A DNA stretch of 64,000 bases, from the NCBI RefSeq assembly GCF_000012865.1, contig NC_007503.1, positions 1 to 64,000 on the forward strand, given 5' to 3'. Below, piece by piece: positions 52,405-61,173 of the stretch. The stretch comes from Carboxydothermus hydrogenoformans Z-2901 (GTDB lineage: Bacteria > Bacillota > Z-2901 > Carboxydothermales > Carboxydothermaceae). The notes beneath the pieces were generated by a model, which was given only the letters and a program-made list of their open reading frames with translations, searched no databases and had not been told where the DNA came from. A program made the translations under genes and the position numbers. The stretch's first letter is position 1. Each line of letters begins with the position of its first letter.

Positions 52405-54114
52405 ATGCTTAAGTACGACGTACTCGTAATAGGCAGTGGAGGAGCGGGAATGCAGGCTGCTTTAGTAGCAGCTAAGTCGGGAGAATTAAATGTTGCTCTT
52501 ATGACAAAAGTGTTTCCTACGCGTTCTGCTACTTGTTGTGCCCAAGGTGGTACTAATGCAGCTCTTCGGAATGTTGATAAGTCTGATTCAATTGAAAAAC
52601 ATGCTTTTGACACTATAAAAGGAAGTGACTTTCTTGCAGACCAGGATGCTGTAGAATTTTTTGTTAGTTTATTACCTGAAACTATTTTGGAGCTGGATTA
52701 TTTTGGAGTTCCTTTTTCCCGTCTTGAAGATGGTACAATAGCTCAGCGGCCTTTTGGGGGACAGTCTCATCCGAGAACATGCTATTCTGCAGATAAAATA
52801 GGTGCTGTAGTTTTACACACCTTATACGAACAGTGCCTAAAAAATCAGGTAAATATTCTTACTGAGTGGTTCTTATTAGATCTTGTAGTAGAAAACGAGC
52901 AAATTATTGGTGTTGTTGCTATGAATATGAAAACAGGAGATATTCATCCGATCCTGGCTAAAGCTGTTGTTTTAGCGACAGGTGGGGCTGGACGCGTTTA
53001 CTGGAACCGAACCACTAACCCGTTTGCCTCCACGGGCGACGGGATGGCTGCAGCTTTTAGAGTAGGAGTTGCTTTAAAAGATCCAGAGTTTGTACAGTTT
53101 CATCCAACCGGCTTAGCTGGAACAGGGATCCTAATGTCTGAGGCTTGCCGGGGTGAAGGAGGATATCTCCTGAATAATAAAGGTGAACGGTTTATGCAAC
53201 GTTATGCTCCAGAAAAAATGGAGCTTGCAACTCGTGACTTGGTTTCTCAAGCTATTGAAACTGAAATTAAAGAAGGTCGTGGATTTGGAGAAGGTATAAA
53301 TGCTTATGTTCTGCTTGATTTACGTCACCTTGGACGGGAAAAAATCTTAGAACGTTTACCACAAATCCGTGAGCTTGCTATCCAGTTTGAGGGTATTGAT
53401 CCTATCGAGCAGCCAATTCCTGTGCGTCCAAGTTGTCATTATAGCATGGGTGGAATAGATGTTATAGATTACAAAACTTGTGCTACGGTTGTTAAGGGAT
53501 TATATGCTGCTGGAGAATGTTCTTGTATTTCAATCCATGGTGCAAACCGTTTGGGTGGCAATTCAACTGCCGAAGCTGTTGCTTTTGGTAAAGTTGCTGG
53601 CAAAGCAGCGGCAGAATATGCTCAAAATGTAGGATTTTCTTCTGAGAAAAAAGTAAGTGAGTGTGCTAAGAAATGGGAAAATGAATACAATATTGCTGTT
53701 TCGCGGACAAATGGTCCGTCGGTTGCTTCTATTCGTAGTCGTTTAGCAGAGACAATGTGGCTTAATGTTGGGGTTTTTCGCAAGGAAAAAGAAATGTTGC
53801 AGGCAGCAAAAGATGTTGATGCATTAATTGAAGAGTATAAATACTGTGTTGTTGGTGATAAAAACAGAATTTATAATACGGCGTTTACGCAGTACATCGA
53901 ATTGGGTAATATGCTTACGGTTGCTAAGGCTATTGTTATAGGAGCGTTAAACCGCAGAGAAAGTCGTGGTTCGCATAAAAGAGAAGATTATCCGCAAAGA
54001 GATGATAAAAACTACTTAAAACATACAATTATTACCCTTGAAGGTTCGGAGTACAAGTTGTCGTATCGACCGGTTGTTATTACAAAATATCAACCGGCAG
54101 AGAGGAGGTACTAA
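52405..54114 (+). CDS. Fumarate reductase/succinate dehydrogenase flavoprotein subunit
   Basis: The 569-residue flavoprotein has the FAD fold VLVIGSGGAGMQAALVAAKSG, VQFHPTGLAGTGIL, GEGGYLLNNKGERF, RPSCHYSMGGIDV and HGANRLGGNSTAEAVAFG, so the active-site residues are present. In place of the usual R-S-H-T at the covalent FAD site it reads TRSATCCAQGG (A42), so FAD is probably bound non-covalently. No signal peptide is seen, so it should be cytoplasmic. It is directly followed by the iron-sulfur subunit gene. Confidence 0.9.
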   Translation: MLKYDVLVIGSGGAGMQAALVAAKSGELNVALMTKVFPTRSATCCAQGGTNAALRNVDKSDSIEKHAFDTIKGSDFLADQDAVEFFVSLLPETILELDYFGVPFSRLEDGTIAQRPFGGQSHPRTCYSADKIGAVVLHTLYEQCLKNQVNILTEWFLLDLVVENEQIIGVVAMNMKTGDIHPILAKAVVLATGGAGRVYWNRTTNPFASTGDGMAAAFRVGVALKDPEFVQFHPTGLAGTGILMSEACRGEGGYLLNNKGERFMQRYAPEKMELATRDLVSQAIETEIKEGRGFGEGINAYVLLDLRHLGREKILERLPQIRELAIQFEGIDPIEQPIPVRPSCHYSMGGIDVIDYKTCATVVKGLYAAGECSCISIHGANRLGGNSTAEAVAFGKVAGKAAAEYAQNVGFSSEKKVSECAKKWENEYNIAVSRTNGPSVASIRSRLAETMWLNVGVFRKEKEMLQAAKDVDALIEEYKYCVVGDKNRIYNTAFTQYIELGNMLTVAKAIVIGALNRRESRGSHKREDYPQRDDKNYLKHTIITLEGSEYKLSYRPVVITKYQPAERRY

Positions 54115-55068
54115 ATGCAAAAAGTTACTTTTAAAATAAGACGATTTGATGGGGAAAAATCATGGGTTCAGGAGTATCAATTTCCTTATCAGCCTGGGAA
54201 AACGATTCTTTGGGCATTATCTTATATAAAAGAGTCTATTGACCCAACGTTAACCTTTACCGCATCCTGCCGCCATGCTGTTTGTGGTGCGTGTGCAGTG
54301 CGGGTTAATGGGCAGGCGGTGTTGGCCTGCGAAACTTTGTTGGATAAGATGTTAGACCGTTGGGAAACTGATACTTTGCTAATTGAGCCTCTGCAGAATT
54401 TTAAAGTAATTCGCGACTTAGTGGTAGATTGGGAAACAAAAGTGGAACGACTAGCAAGGGTAAAACCATGGTTGATACCTCGCGACGAATTTAGCAAAGA
54501 AACAGGCTGTCGGCAAACGCCTGAGGAATTCAAAAAAATTAATAAAAATTCCGACTGTATTTTATGTGGTTGCTGTGCATCGGAGTGTAATAAACTTAGC
54601 AATAACGACAGTGATTTTCTTGAACCTTTTATCTTCTCTAAAGCCCAAAAATTTATCGCTGATTCTCGCGATAAAGACCCGCTTTCGCGTATAAGTACTG
54701 CCATTAATAATGGAGCCTGGAAATGCATGCATTGTCAGGAATGTGTCACCAAGTGTCCGAAAGGCTTATCTCCGGCTGATGATATTTCTTTCATTCGTCA
54801 GTTTGCAATAGCTAATGGGATTAGAAATAATCCTGGTACCCGTCATGCTAAATCATTTTTGGACGATATTCAAAAAACCGGCCGGTTAAATGAGGCGTTG
54901 ATGTTTATTAAAACTGAAGGATTGTTAGGATCATTAGGTAGCATCCCAGTGGCTTTGCGCTTGGTAAGAAAGGGGAAACTACGCTTGAAGCATGTGTTGG
55001 CCAAACCTATAAAAGAAATCGAACAGGTCCGCACAATAATTAAGGTTATTACGAAAGATAAAAAATAG
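54115..55068 (+). CDS. Fumarate reductase/succinate dehydrogenase iron-sulfur subunit
   Basis: A 317-residue subunit. C52, C57, C60 and C72 hold a [2Fe-2S]; C148, C151, C154, C158 and C204, C210, C214 hold the other two clusters. C207 is an extra cysteine in KCMHCQECVTKCP, which in archaeal-type (SdhE-containing) enzymes goes with a second [4Fe-4S] in place of [3Fe-4S]. It is longer than FrdB of E. coli and has the C-terminal part found before an HdrB-like partner. It lies 0 bp after the flavoprotein gene. Confidence 0.9.
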   Translation: MQKVTFKIRRFDGEKSWVQEYQFPYQPGKTILWALSYIKESIDPTLTFTASCRHAVCGACAVRVNGQAVLACETLLDKMLDRWETDTLLIEPLQNFKVIRDLVVDWETKVERLARVKPWLIPRDEFSKETGCRQTPEEFKKINKNSDCILCGCCASECNKLSNNDSDFLEPFIFSKAQKFIADSRDKDPLSRISTAINNGAWKCMHCQECVTKCPKGLSPADDISFIRQFAIANGIRNNPGTRHAKSFLDDIQKTGRLNEALMFIKTEGLLGSLGSIPVALRLVRKGKLRLKHVLAKPIKEIEQVRTIIKVITKDKK

Positions 55069-55160
55069 TTAGGAAAAATTGAATGAAAATGTCCAAAGCA
55101 GATGTTTGCAAAATCAATTAAAGAGATATAAGCAGGCTTGTAAAATATTAAAATAACAAC
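55069..55160 (+). pseudogene. Diverged duplicate of the iron-sulfur gene end
   Basis: A frame here reads LGKIE*KCPKQMFAKSIKEI*, which resembles the true C-terminus RKGKLRLKHVLAKPIKEIEQ just upstream, with in-frame stops. It looks like a decayed tandem duplication of the gene's last 60-90 bases, or a remnant of recombination at this joint. Confidence 0.45.
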
Positions 55161-55193
55161 GAGAAAACCTAAAAAAGGGGAGTAAGTACAATT

Positions 55194-56057
55194 ATGAAAT
55201 ATGCATTTTTTCCTGGATGCGTTTTGCAAGGGGCAAGTGAAGAAGCGTATATAGCAACGATAAAAGTCGCAAATGCCTTAGGAATAGAATTAGTGGAAAT
55301 TCCGGGGTGGACTTGTTGCGGAGGTTCCCACCTTCAGGATTACGATGGAACGGTTGCTTTAGCAGTTAATGCGAGAAATATTGCTTTGGCAGAGAAGATG
55401 AACCTGCCGATTCTTACTGTATGTAGCACTTGCACGTTAATGTTGAGGGAGGCTAAGCATAAGCTGGATAATGGTAAAACGGAGTCTATAAACCAAGCTT
55501 TGCAACAAGTTGGATTAGTTTATAAGGGGACTAGCCAAGTTACCCATTTTTTATGGGTGCTGATTAATGATTATGGGTTAGAAAGGTTAAAGAAAAAAGT
55601 TAAAAAACCGCTTAAAGGATTGAAAGTTGCGGGATATTACGGGTGTCATATTTTACGTCCTCCTCACATTATGAATTTTGAAGATTATGCAAATCCTCAT
55701 TCCCTTGAAGATTTGATCAGAACCTTGGGAGCTGAACCCGTTGATTTTGATGCTCGTTTGAAATGTTGCGGTTTTCATGCGCTTTTAACTAGTAATGCTG
55801 ATGCAATTAAAGCTACAGGGAAAATCAATCTTAGTGCGATTAATGCTGGTGCAGACTGCACTGTTACTCCGTGTCCTCTCTGTCAGATGCAGCTTGATAT
55901 GTATCAACCAGAAGGGAAACGAGCAGTTGGTGCTAAAAAAGAGATTCCATCTTTGCATTTTACTCAACTAATAGGATTAGCCCTTGGCTTTAATGCAGAG
56001 GAGCTTGGGCTAAATCGACATATTGTAAATACTTCAGTTGTATATGCTGCTCGCTGA
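55194..56057 (+). CDS. CCG-domain subunit of fumarate reductase (SdhE/HdrB-like)
   Basis: A 287-residue protein with two CCG modules: C9, C41-C42-G and C77/C80 (STC) in the first, and YYGCHIL, RLKCCGFHALL and TPCPLCQMQ in the second. Such domains bind a non-cubane iron-sulfur cluster in HdrB and in SdhE/TfrB/MfrE proteins. It replaces a membrane anchor, so the reductase may take electrons from thiols, a quinol or a soluble carrier; the donor is unknown. A terminator follows. Confidence 0.88.
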   Translation: MKYAFFPGCVLQGASEEAYIATIKVANALGIELVEIPGWTCCGGSHLQDYDGTVALAVNARNIALAEKMNLPILTVCSTCTLMLREAKHKLDNGKTESINQALQQVGLVYKGTSQVTHFLWVLINDYGLERLKKKVKKPLKGLKVAGYYGCHILRPPHIMNFEDYANPHSLEDLIRTLGAEPVDFDARLKCCGFHALLTSNADAIKATGKINLSAINAGADCTVTPCPLCQMQLDMYQPEGKRAVGAKKEIPSLHFTQLIGLALGFNAEELGLNRHIVNTSVVYAAR

Positions 56058-56083
56058 AACTAATATAGACGCTTATTGACACA

Positions 56084-56120
56084 TTAAACCGCAGAATTTA
56101 AATACGTTCTGCGGTTTTTA
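56084..56120 (+). terminator. Terminator after the CCG-domain gene
   Basis: AAACCGCAGAA and TTCTGCGGTTT form an 11-bp stem around TTTAAATACG, followed by TTAT. It partly separates the LarA homologue from the genes before it. Confidence 0.87.
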
Positions 56121-56175
56121 TCCAATTAGCTCATGATTGAAATCTTGGTGAAAAAGAGAAAGGGGCAATAATAAA

Positions 56176-57432
56176 ATGATAATTGAATTAGGATTTGGTA
56201 AAGAAAAAAAACAGCTTTCAGTTAAGTCGGAAAATTTGTTAGGGGTTTTGGTACCCAATCAGGTTGAAGTTGAGCTAACCGGGAAAGAGGAAGTAATCAG
56301 AGCATTAAACAACCCTATTGATTCTCCAAAATTAAGAGAAATTGCCAAACCGGGAGAAAAAATTGCTATAATAACCAGTGATATTACCAGGCCTGTACCC
56401 AATAAAATTTTGTTGCCTCTGGTGCTTGAGGAATTATGGCAAGCGGGAGTAAAAGATGAAGATATTACAATAGTATTTGCCCTTGGGAGTCACCGTTTTC
56501 ATACCGAAGAGGAAAAGATAAGTTTGGTTGGCGAAGAAATATACCATAGGATTAAGTGTATAGATAGCGATCAAAGAGATTGTGTGCGTTTAGGCTATAC
56601 AAAGTTCGGAACTCCTGTAGATGTCTTTCGACCGGTTGCAGAAGCCGATCGACGGATATGCCTGGGAAATATAGAATATCATTATTTTGCCGGTTATAGT
56701 GGTGGAGCTAAGGCAATCATGCCCGGTGTCTCAAGTCGGGAAGCGATCCAGGCTAATCACAGCCGTATGGTGGAAGTAGAAGCTCATGCAGGCAATATTG
56801 CCACCAACCCAGTGCGCCAGGATATTGACGAAGTAGCTAAGTTTGTTTCCTGTGACTTTATTCTCAATGTAATCCTTAACGAACAAAAACAAATTATTAA
56901 AGCGGTAGCTGGCCATTATCTTTCTGCCCACCGAAAAGGATGTGAATTTTTAGATCAATTATATAAAGTAAAAATCAAGGAAAAAGCAGATATCGTTATT
57001 GTTTCTGCCGGAGGCTTTCCTAAAGATATCAATTTATACCAAGCGCAAAAGGCTCTGGATAATGCCAAGCATGCTGTTAAAAAAGGTGGAATAATAATAT
57101 TGGTAGCAGCCTGTTCCGAGGGATTTGGTGAAAAGGTTTTTGAAGATTGGATGTTATCGGTATCTAGGCCGGAAGATTTAATTAACCGTATCAAGGAAAG
57201 ATTTCAGTTAGGGGGTCATAAAGCTGCTGCAATTGCTATGGTATTACGGGAGGCTGAGATCTTTCTAGTATCGGAATTAAATCCTGATATTGTTCGCCAA
57301 ATTTTTCTTACCCCTTTTACCAGTTTGGAGCAAGCCTTAGCCAGAGCATTTGAGAAAAAAGGGCCTTCAGCTAAAGTGTATGTAATTCCCTATGGGGGAG
57401 CGACTTTGCCCTATTTTGATGCAGAATGTTGA
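56176..57432 (+). CDS. LarA family nickel-dependent hydroxyacid racemase
   Basis: The 418-residue protein is a lactate racemase homologue. R72 (SDITRPVPN), H106 (GSHRFH), H169 (EYHYFAGYSGG), K179 (GGAK) and H195 (QANHSR) match R75, H108, H174, K184 and H200 of Lactobacillus LarA with the same spacing (10 and 16 between the last three), so it should bind the nickel-pincer nucleotide. Its neighbours are malate/fumarate genes, so malate racemase is my inference; lactate or another 2-hydroxyacid remains possible. It needs LarE, LarB and LarC, which are at 11.5-14.2 kb. RBS AAAGGGG. Confidence 0.88.
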   Translation: MIIELGFGKEKKQLSVKSENLLGVLVPNQVEVELTGKEEVIRALNNPIDSPKLREIAKPGEKIAIITSDITRPVPNKILLPLVLEELWQAGVKDEDITIVFALGSHRFHTEEEKISLVGEEIYHRIKCIDSDQRDCVRLGYTKFGTPVDVFRPVAEADRRICLGNIEYHYFAGYSGGAKAIMPGVSSREAIQANHSRMVEVEAHAGNIATNPVRQDIDEVAKFVSCDFILNVILNEQKQIIKAVAGHYLSAHRKGCEFLDQLYKVKIKEKADIVIVSAGGFPKDINLYQAQKALDNAKHAVKKGGIIILVAACSEGFGEKVFEDWMLSVSRPEDLINRIKERFQLGGHKAAAIAMVLREAEIFLVSELNPDIVRQIFLTPFTSLEQALARAFEKKGPSAKVYVIPYGGATLPYFDAEC

Positions 57433-57664
57433 TTAGGTGGTATAAAACGTATATACTTATGTTGCGTAGCCAACGTTCCTGTTTTTTCACTTTTTGAGAA
57501 GCGAAGAGGAACTCTTGTTATATCTTCGGTTTTTTGTAGATACGCCATTTAATACCATTTCCATTAATGCCAGTAAAAGCGTCTGTTTGTATCAGGTTTA
57601 AATAATGTAATTCAAACAGCAAAAAGGAAAGCTCGGACTATAACTTAACTTTTGAGGTGAAAGA

Positions 57665-58933
57665 ATGTCCGACCTTTTAACAGGTATTAAGAATTACCAG
57701 CAGATGTTCTGGCAAAATCCCAATAAACTTTCGGCTGATGAGGCTTTGGCCAGGATTAATTTTAGTTTTGATGATATCTTCGAGGCTCAAAAGAGACTTC
57801 AAAGATTTGCCCCTCTTATAAAAAAGCTTTTCCCCGAGACGGAAAACGGGATTATCGAATCGCCGTTAGCAGAAATTCCCCGGATGAAACAGGAAATTGA
57901 AAAGCTTTACGGCGGGAAAATTCACGGCCGTCTTTTCCTAAAATGCGACAACTACTTAAAAGTAGCCGGTTCTATCAAAGCCCGGGGCGGTATTTATGAA
58001 GTGTTAAAGCATGCCGAAACCCTCTTATTAGAAAATGGACTCATTACCCTGGAGGATGATTACTCCAAAATCGCTGAGGAGCGGTTTAAAAAATTTTTCA
58101 GTAACTACAAAGTAGCGGTGGGTTCTACCGGAAATCTCGGGTTATCTATTGGAATCATGGCAGCAGCTTTAGGTTTTAAGGTAGATGTCCACATGTCCCA
58201 TGATGCTAAGGAGTGGAAGAAAAAAATCCTAAGAGACCGCGGCGTAAATGTGATCGAATACCGGGAGGATTACTCTAAAGCGGTAGAAGAAGGCCGGAAA
58301 AAAGCGGCGGCGGAGAAGAACACCTATTTTATCGATGATGAAAACTCCCGGGATTTGTTTTTGGGCTATTCTGTTGCGGCTTTACGGCTAAAAGACCAGT
58401 TAACGGAGCTTGGCATTGAAGTAAATAAAGAAAACCCCCTTTTTGTCTACCTGCCTTGCGGTGTAGGTGGGGCCCCGGGAGGTATTTCCTTTGGGCTAAA
58501 AACCATCTTTAAAGACGATGTTTACTGTTATTTTGTGGAGCCCACCCATTCACCCTGCATGCTTTTGGGCTTGGTTACCCAGAAATTTTCCGCTATCCAC
58601 GTAAGGGATTTTGGTCTCGATAACATTACCGAAGCGGACGGACTGGCGGTGGGGTCTCCTTCCAAGCTCGTAGCGGAAATAGCCAATATTTTAATTGACG
58701 GGATTTATACCATCGAAGATGAGGAACTTTTTAAGTTGTTAGCTCTATTAAAAGACAGCGAAAACATTAAAGTTGAGCCATCGGCAGCAGCCTCGCTAAA
58801 AGGGCCGCTTTTAGTCAATAGCAGGGCAAATGCGATCCATATTTCCTGGGCAACCGGAGGAATATTTATTCCGGAAGAGATTTACCGGGAAATGTATATG
58901 AGGGGTAAGAGTTACCTTAAAGATGTGTATTGA
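57665..58933 (+). CDS. dsdA: D-serine ammonia-lyase
   Basis: The 422-residue PLP enzyme converts D-serine to pyruvate and ammonia. FLKCDNYLKVAGSIKARGGIYEVLKHAE holds the PLP lysine (SIKARG), with VGSTGNLGLSIGIMAAALGF and LPCGVGGAPGGISFGLK as the phosphate-binding loops. Its GC-richer codon use returns to that of the chromosome, unlike the island before it. RBS GAGGTGA. A promoter for the next gene overlaps its stop codon. Confidence 0.92.
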   Translation: MSDLLTGIKNYQQMFWQNPNKLSADEALARINFSFDDIFEAQKRLQRFAPLIKKLFPETENGIIESPLAEIPRMKQEIEKLYGGKIHGRLFLKCDNYLKVAGSIKARGGIYEVLKHAETLLLENGLITLEDDYSKIAEERFKKFFSNYKVAVGSTGNLGLSIGIMAAALGFKVDVHMSHDAKEWKKKILRDRGVNVIEYREDYSKAVEEGRKKAAAEKNTYFIDDENSRDLFLGYSVAALRLKDQLTELGIEVNKENPLFVYLPCGVGGAPGGISFGLKTIFKDDVYCYFVEPTHSPCMLLGLVTQKFSAIHVRDFGLDNITEADGLAVGSPSKLVAEIANILIDGIYTIEDEELFKLLALLKDSENIKVEPSAAASLKGPLLVNSRANAIHISWATGGIFIPEEIYREMYMRGKSYLKDVY

Positions 58934-58958
58934 CAAATTATAAGGTTTTATGTAGAAT
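58930..58958 (+). promoter_or_regulatory. Promoter of the NSS transporter gene
   Basis: A consensus TTGACA (58930-58935), 17 bp, TAGAAT (58953-58958). The -35 overlaps the dsdA stop codon. Confidence 0.75.
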
Positions 58959-58973
58959 TATGCACGGTTTGAC

Positions 58974-59004
58974 CGCCCAAATATTAATGGGCGTTTTCTT
59001 TTTT
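58974..59004 (+). terminator. Leader terminator/attenuator before the NSS transporter
   Basis: CGCCCA (58974-58979) and TGGGCG (58988-58993) form a stem around AATATTAA, followed by TTTTCTTTTTT. It lies between the promoter at 58930 and the ribosome-binding site, so it may control read-through. Confidence 0.75.
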
Positions 59005-59034
59005 ATTAAAATTTATGGCAGTAGGAGGAGCAGT

Positions 59035-60396
59035 ATGGAAGGGAAAAAACGGGAAACTTTTTCTTCAAGCCTTGCGGTCTTTTTTGCAACATTGGGTTCC
59101 GCCATAGGCCTTGGGAACATCTGGAGATTTCCCTACATTACCGGCATGAACGGTGGCGGCGGCTTTCTTTTAATCTACTTTTTATGTATTTTGTTTGTGG
59201 GTATACCCATCATGATTAGTGAATTTTACATCGGAAGAAAAACTCGCAGTAACGCTGTAGGAGCTTTTAGAAAGTTAAACCATTCCAACTTTAAATTTAT
59301 AGGGCTGATGGGAGTTTTAGCAGCGTTTTTAATTATGTTTTTTTACAGCTCTGTAGCAGGATGGGTTTATTCTTATGTTTTTAAAAGTATTATTGGCGAG
59401 TTTAACAATATAACCGTTGAAAAATCCAAAGAACTTTTTAACCTAACAATTTCTCATCCTTTTTATCCGATCCTTTGGCAGTTTGTTGTTCTTTTGGTTG
59501 TAGCCATAATCTTAATTTTTGGTGTGAAAAAAGGAATAGAACGGGTTACCAAAACCTTGATGCCGGTCTTATTTCTTTTAATTTTAATCATTGACATCCG
59601 GGCATTAACCTTAGATGGTGCCCGGGAAGGGGTTAACTTTTTAATTAACGTGGATTTTTCTAAAATAACCCGAGACAGTATTCTCATCGCCTTAGGCCTT
59701 GCTTTCTTTAAATTGTCCATAGGTATGGGCACGATGATCACTTACGGCAGTTACTTTACCAGGGAAAACAATATGCCTGCCACAGCGGCAAAAGTGGCCT
59801 TTTCCGATACCCTGGTATCCCTTTTAGCCGGTTTGGCTATCTTTCCGGTAGTCTTTACCTTTAACATGGAGCCGGCAGCCGGACCGGGACTTTTGTTTAT
59901 CACTATTCCTTTGGTCTTTACTAAATTACCTTTGGGAACTGTTCTTTTAACTCTATTCTTTATCCTAACCTCAATTGCAGCCACTACGGCGATGATCTCC
60001 ATGGTAGAAGTGCCGGTAGCTTATTTTGCCGAAGAAAAAGGTATGGAGAGAAAGAAAGCGGTGCTTTTAACTACCGCAATAATATTTGTCTTTGGGGTAT
60101 TTGCTACTTTATCCCTGGGTGGAAGCCCGGTAATAAGCAACTTTAAATTATTTGGTAAAAACATCTTTGATTTATTTGATTATGTATCTTCAAACATCCT
60201 TTTACCCCTTGGTGGCTTATTTATTGCAATTTTTGTTGGCTATTTTGTAAAAAAAGAAGATTTATACCAGGAACTCGGTAACTTTGGCTTAATAAACAAC
60301 CAGCGGATTATCGATGTCTTCTATCTTATTGTAAGATACGTAACCCCAATCCTGGTTATTGTAATCTTTTTAAATTCCCTGGGGCTTTTGGGGTAG
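59035..60396 (+). CDS. Sodium-dependent amino acid transporter (NSS/SNF family)
   Basis: A 453-residue LeuT-type transporter with about eleven membrane helices. The first helix FFATLGSAIGLGNIWRFPYITGMNGGGGFLLIYF is the NSS signature with the sodium and substrate backbone sites. Substrate is not clear from sequence; the D-serine deaminase gene before it suggests a small neutral amino acid. ATG 59035 follows TAGGAGGAG; the longer frame from 58930 runs through the promoter and terminator and is rejected. Confidence 0.92.
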   Translation: MEGKKRETFSSSLAVFFATLGSAIGLGNIWRFPYITGMNGGGGFLLIYFLCILFVGIPIMISEFYIGRKTRSNAVGAFRKLNHSNFKFIGLMGVLAAFLIMFFYSSVAGWVYSYVFKSIIGEFNNITVEKSKELFNLTISHPFYPILWQFVVLLVVAIILIFGVKKGIERVTKTLMPVLFLLILIIDIRALTLDGAREGVNFLINVDFSKITRDSILIALGLAFFKLSIGMGTMITYGSYFTRENNMPATAAKVAFSDTLVSLLAGLAIFPVVFTFNMEPAAGPGLLFITIPLVFTKLPLGTVLLTLFFILTSIAATTAMISMVEVPVAYFAEEKGMERKKAVLLTTAIIFVFGVFATLSLGGSPVISNFKLFGKNIFDLFDYVSSNILLPLGGLFIAIFVGYFVKKEDLYQELGNFGLINNQRIIDVFYLIVRYVTPILVIVIFLNSLGLLG

Positions 60397-60720
60397 GGTA
60401 GTATCGTAGCTAAAGCGGTGGAGAGAAGTTTAGACATTTACTTATATGCGTTAGGAGTAAAAGAAAACTAAACCAAAAAGGAGAATGCCCTTTGGAGGGT
60501 ATTCTCCTTTAATTTTGCTTTAATTTAATGTGTTAAAGTATTCCTTTTTAAAGATAGCAAAATACTCTTTGTTTAAGTAGTTTTGTTCCCTAATTAAAAT
60601 TGTGGAACTGGAGATAAGGTATCATGAGAAATAATTATAATTGCTTGGTTTTCTTATGTAAGGTAAAATAAGGAAAAGGATATTTTTGGTGGCCCGAAAC
60701 TCGGGCTAGGGTGTGAAATT
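60397..60720. other. Gene-free interval before mntA
   Basis: It contains the terminator at 60478-60510, an AT-rich stretch without a convincing frame, a candidate promoter TTGCTT (60641-60646), 17 bp, TAAAAT (60664-60669), and the hairpin GCCCGA/TCGGGC (60692-60706) just before the AGGGTGTGA ribosome-binding site of mntA. I see nothing else. Confidence 0.6.
60478..60510 (+). terminator. Terminator after the NSS transporter
   Basis: AAAGGAGAATGCCC pairs with GGGTATTCTCCTTT (14 positions, one G-T wobble) around TTTGGA, followed by AATTTT. Confidence 0.85.
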
Positions 60721-61173
60721 ATGATTAAGTATAAAAAAATTGATTTTGAAAAAGTAAATAAAGTTTTCCCGGATATTGATAAAGTCTTTGCCAGGTATGG
60801 CTCTAAAATTGTAGTAGCTTATGTTTTTGGCTCGTATAGGCGGGGAGAGATTAGGCCTTTAAGCGATATTGATCTGGCAGTACTGCTGGATAGAAATCTT
60901 TCTAAGACTGAGCGGTTGGAAATACAAATCGAACTTTTAGATGATTTAATTGAATTTCTTGGGACGGAGGAGATTGATTTAGTTATTTTGAATGATGTTC
61001 CTCTCAGTATCCAGTACGGGGTTTTAAAGGATAAAAAGATTGTATATTATTCCGATAAACAAAAATTAGTTGATTTTGAAGCGGATGTGGTTTTAAAGTA
61101 CTTAGATATTAAACCTCTGCGGGATGAATTTAACCGGGAGTTTATCAAAAGAGCGGGTGAATATCTTGGATGA
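60721..61173 (+). CDS. mntA: MntA-type nucleotidyltransferase antitoxin
   Basis: A 150-residue nucleotidyltransferase with the minimal domain signature VFGSYRRGEIRPLSDIDLAVLL (GS-x10-D-x-D, about 39-60) and LVILND with the third acidic residue. In MNT/HepT pairs the nucleotidyltransferase AMPylates the toxin on a tyrosine and neutralises it. Its 3' end overlaps hepT by 8 bp. The hairpin directly before its ribosome-binding site may limit translation. Confidence 0.88.
   Translation: MIKYKKIDFEKVNKVFPDIDKVFARYGSKIVVAYVFGSYRRGEIRPLSDIDLAVLLDRNLSKTERLEIQIELLDDLIEFLGTEEIDLVILNDVPLSIQYGVLKDKKIVYYSDKQKLVDFEADVVLKYLDIKPLRDEFNREFIKRAGEYLG

Noticed and set aside
54222-54728. Minus-strand frame of 168 codons inside the iron-sulfur subunit gene
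   Set aside because: The plus strand carries all cluster cysteines; the antisense frame has no family pattern.
58930-59034. N-terminal extension of the NSS transporter from 58930
   Set aside because: It would be translated through the promoter -10 and an intrinsic terminator, and ATG 59035 has a strong ribosome-binding site and the standard N-terminus.
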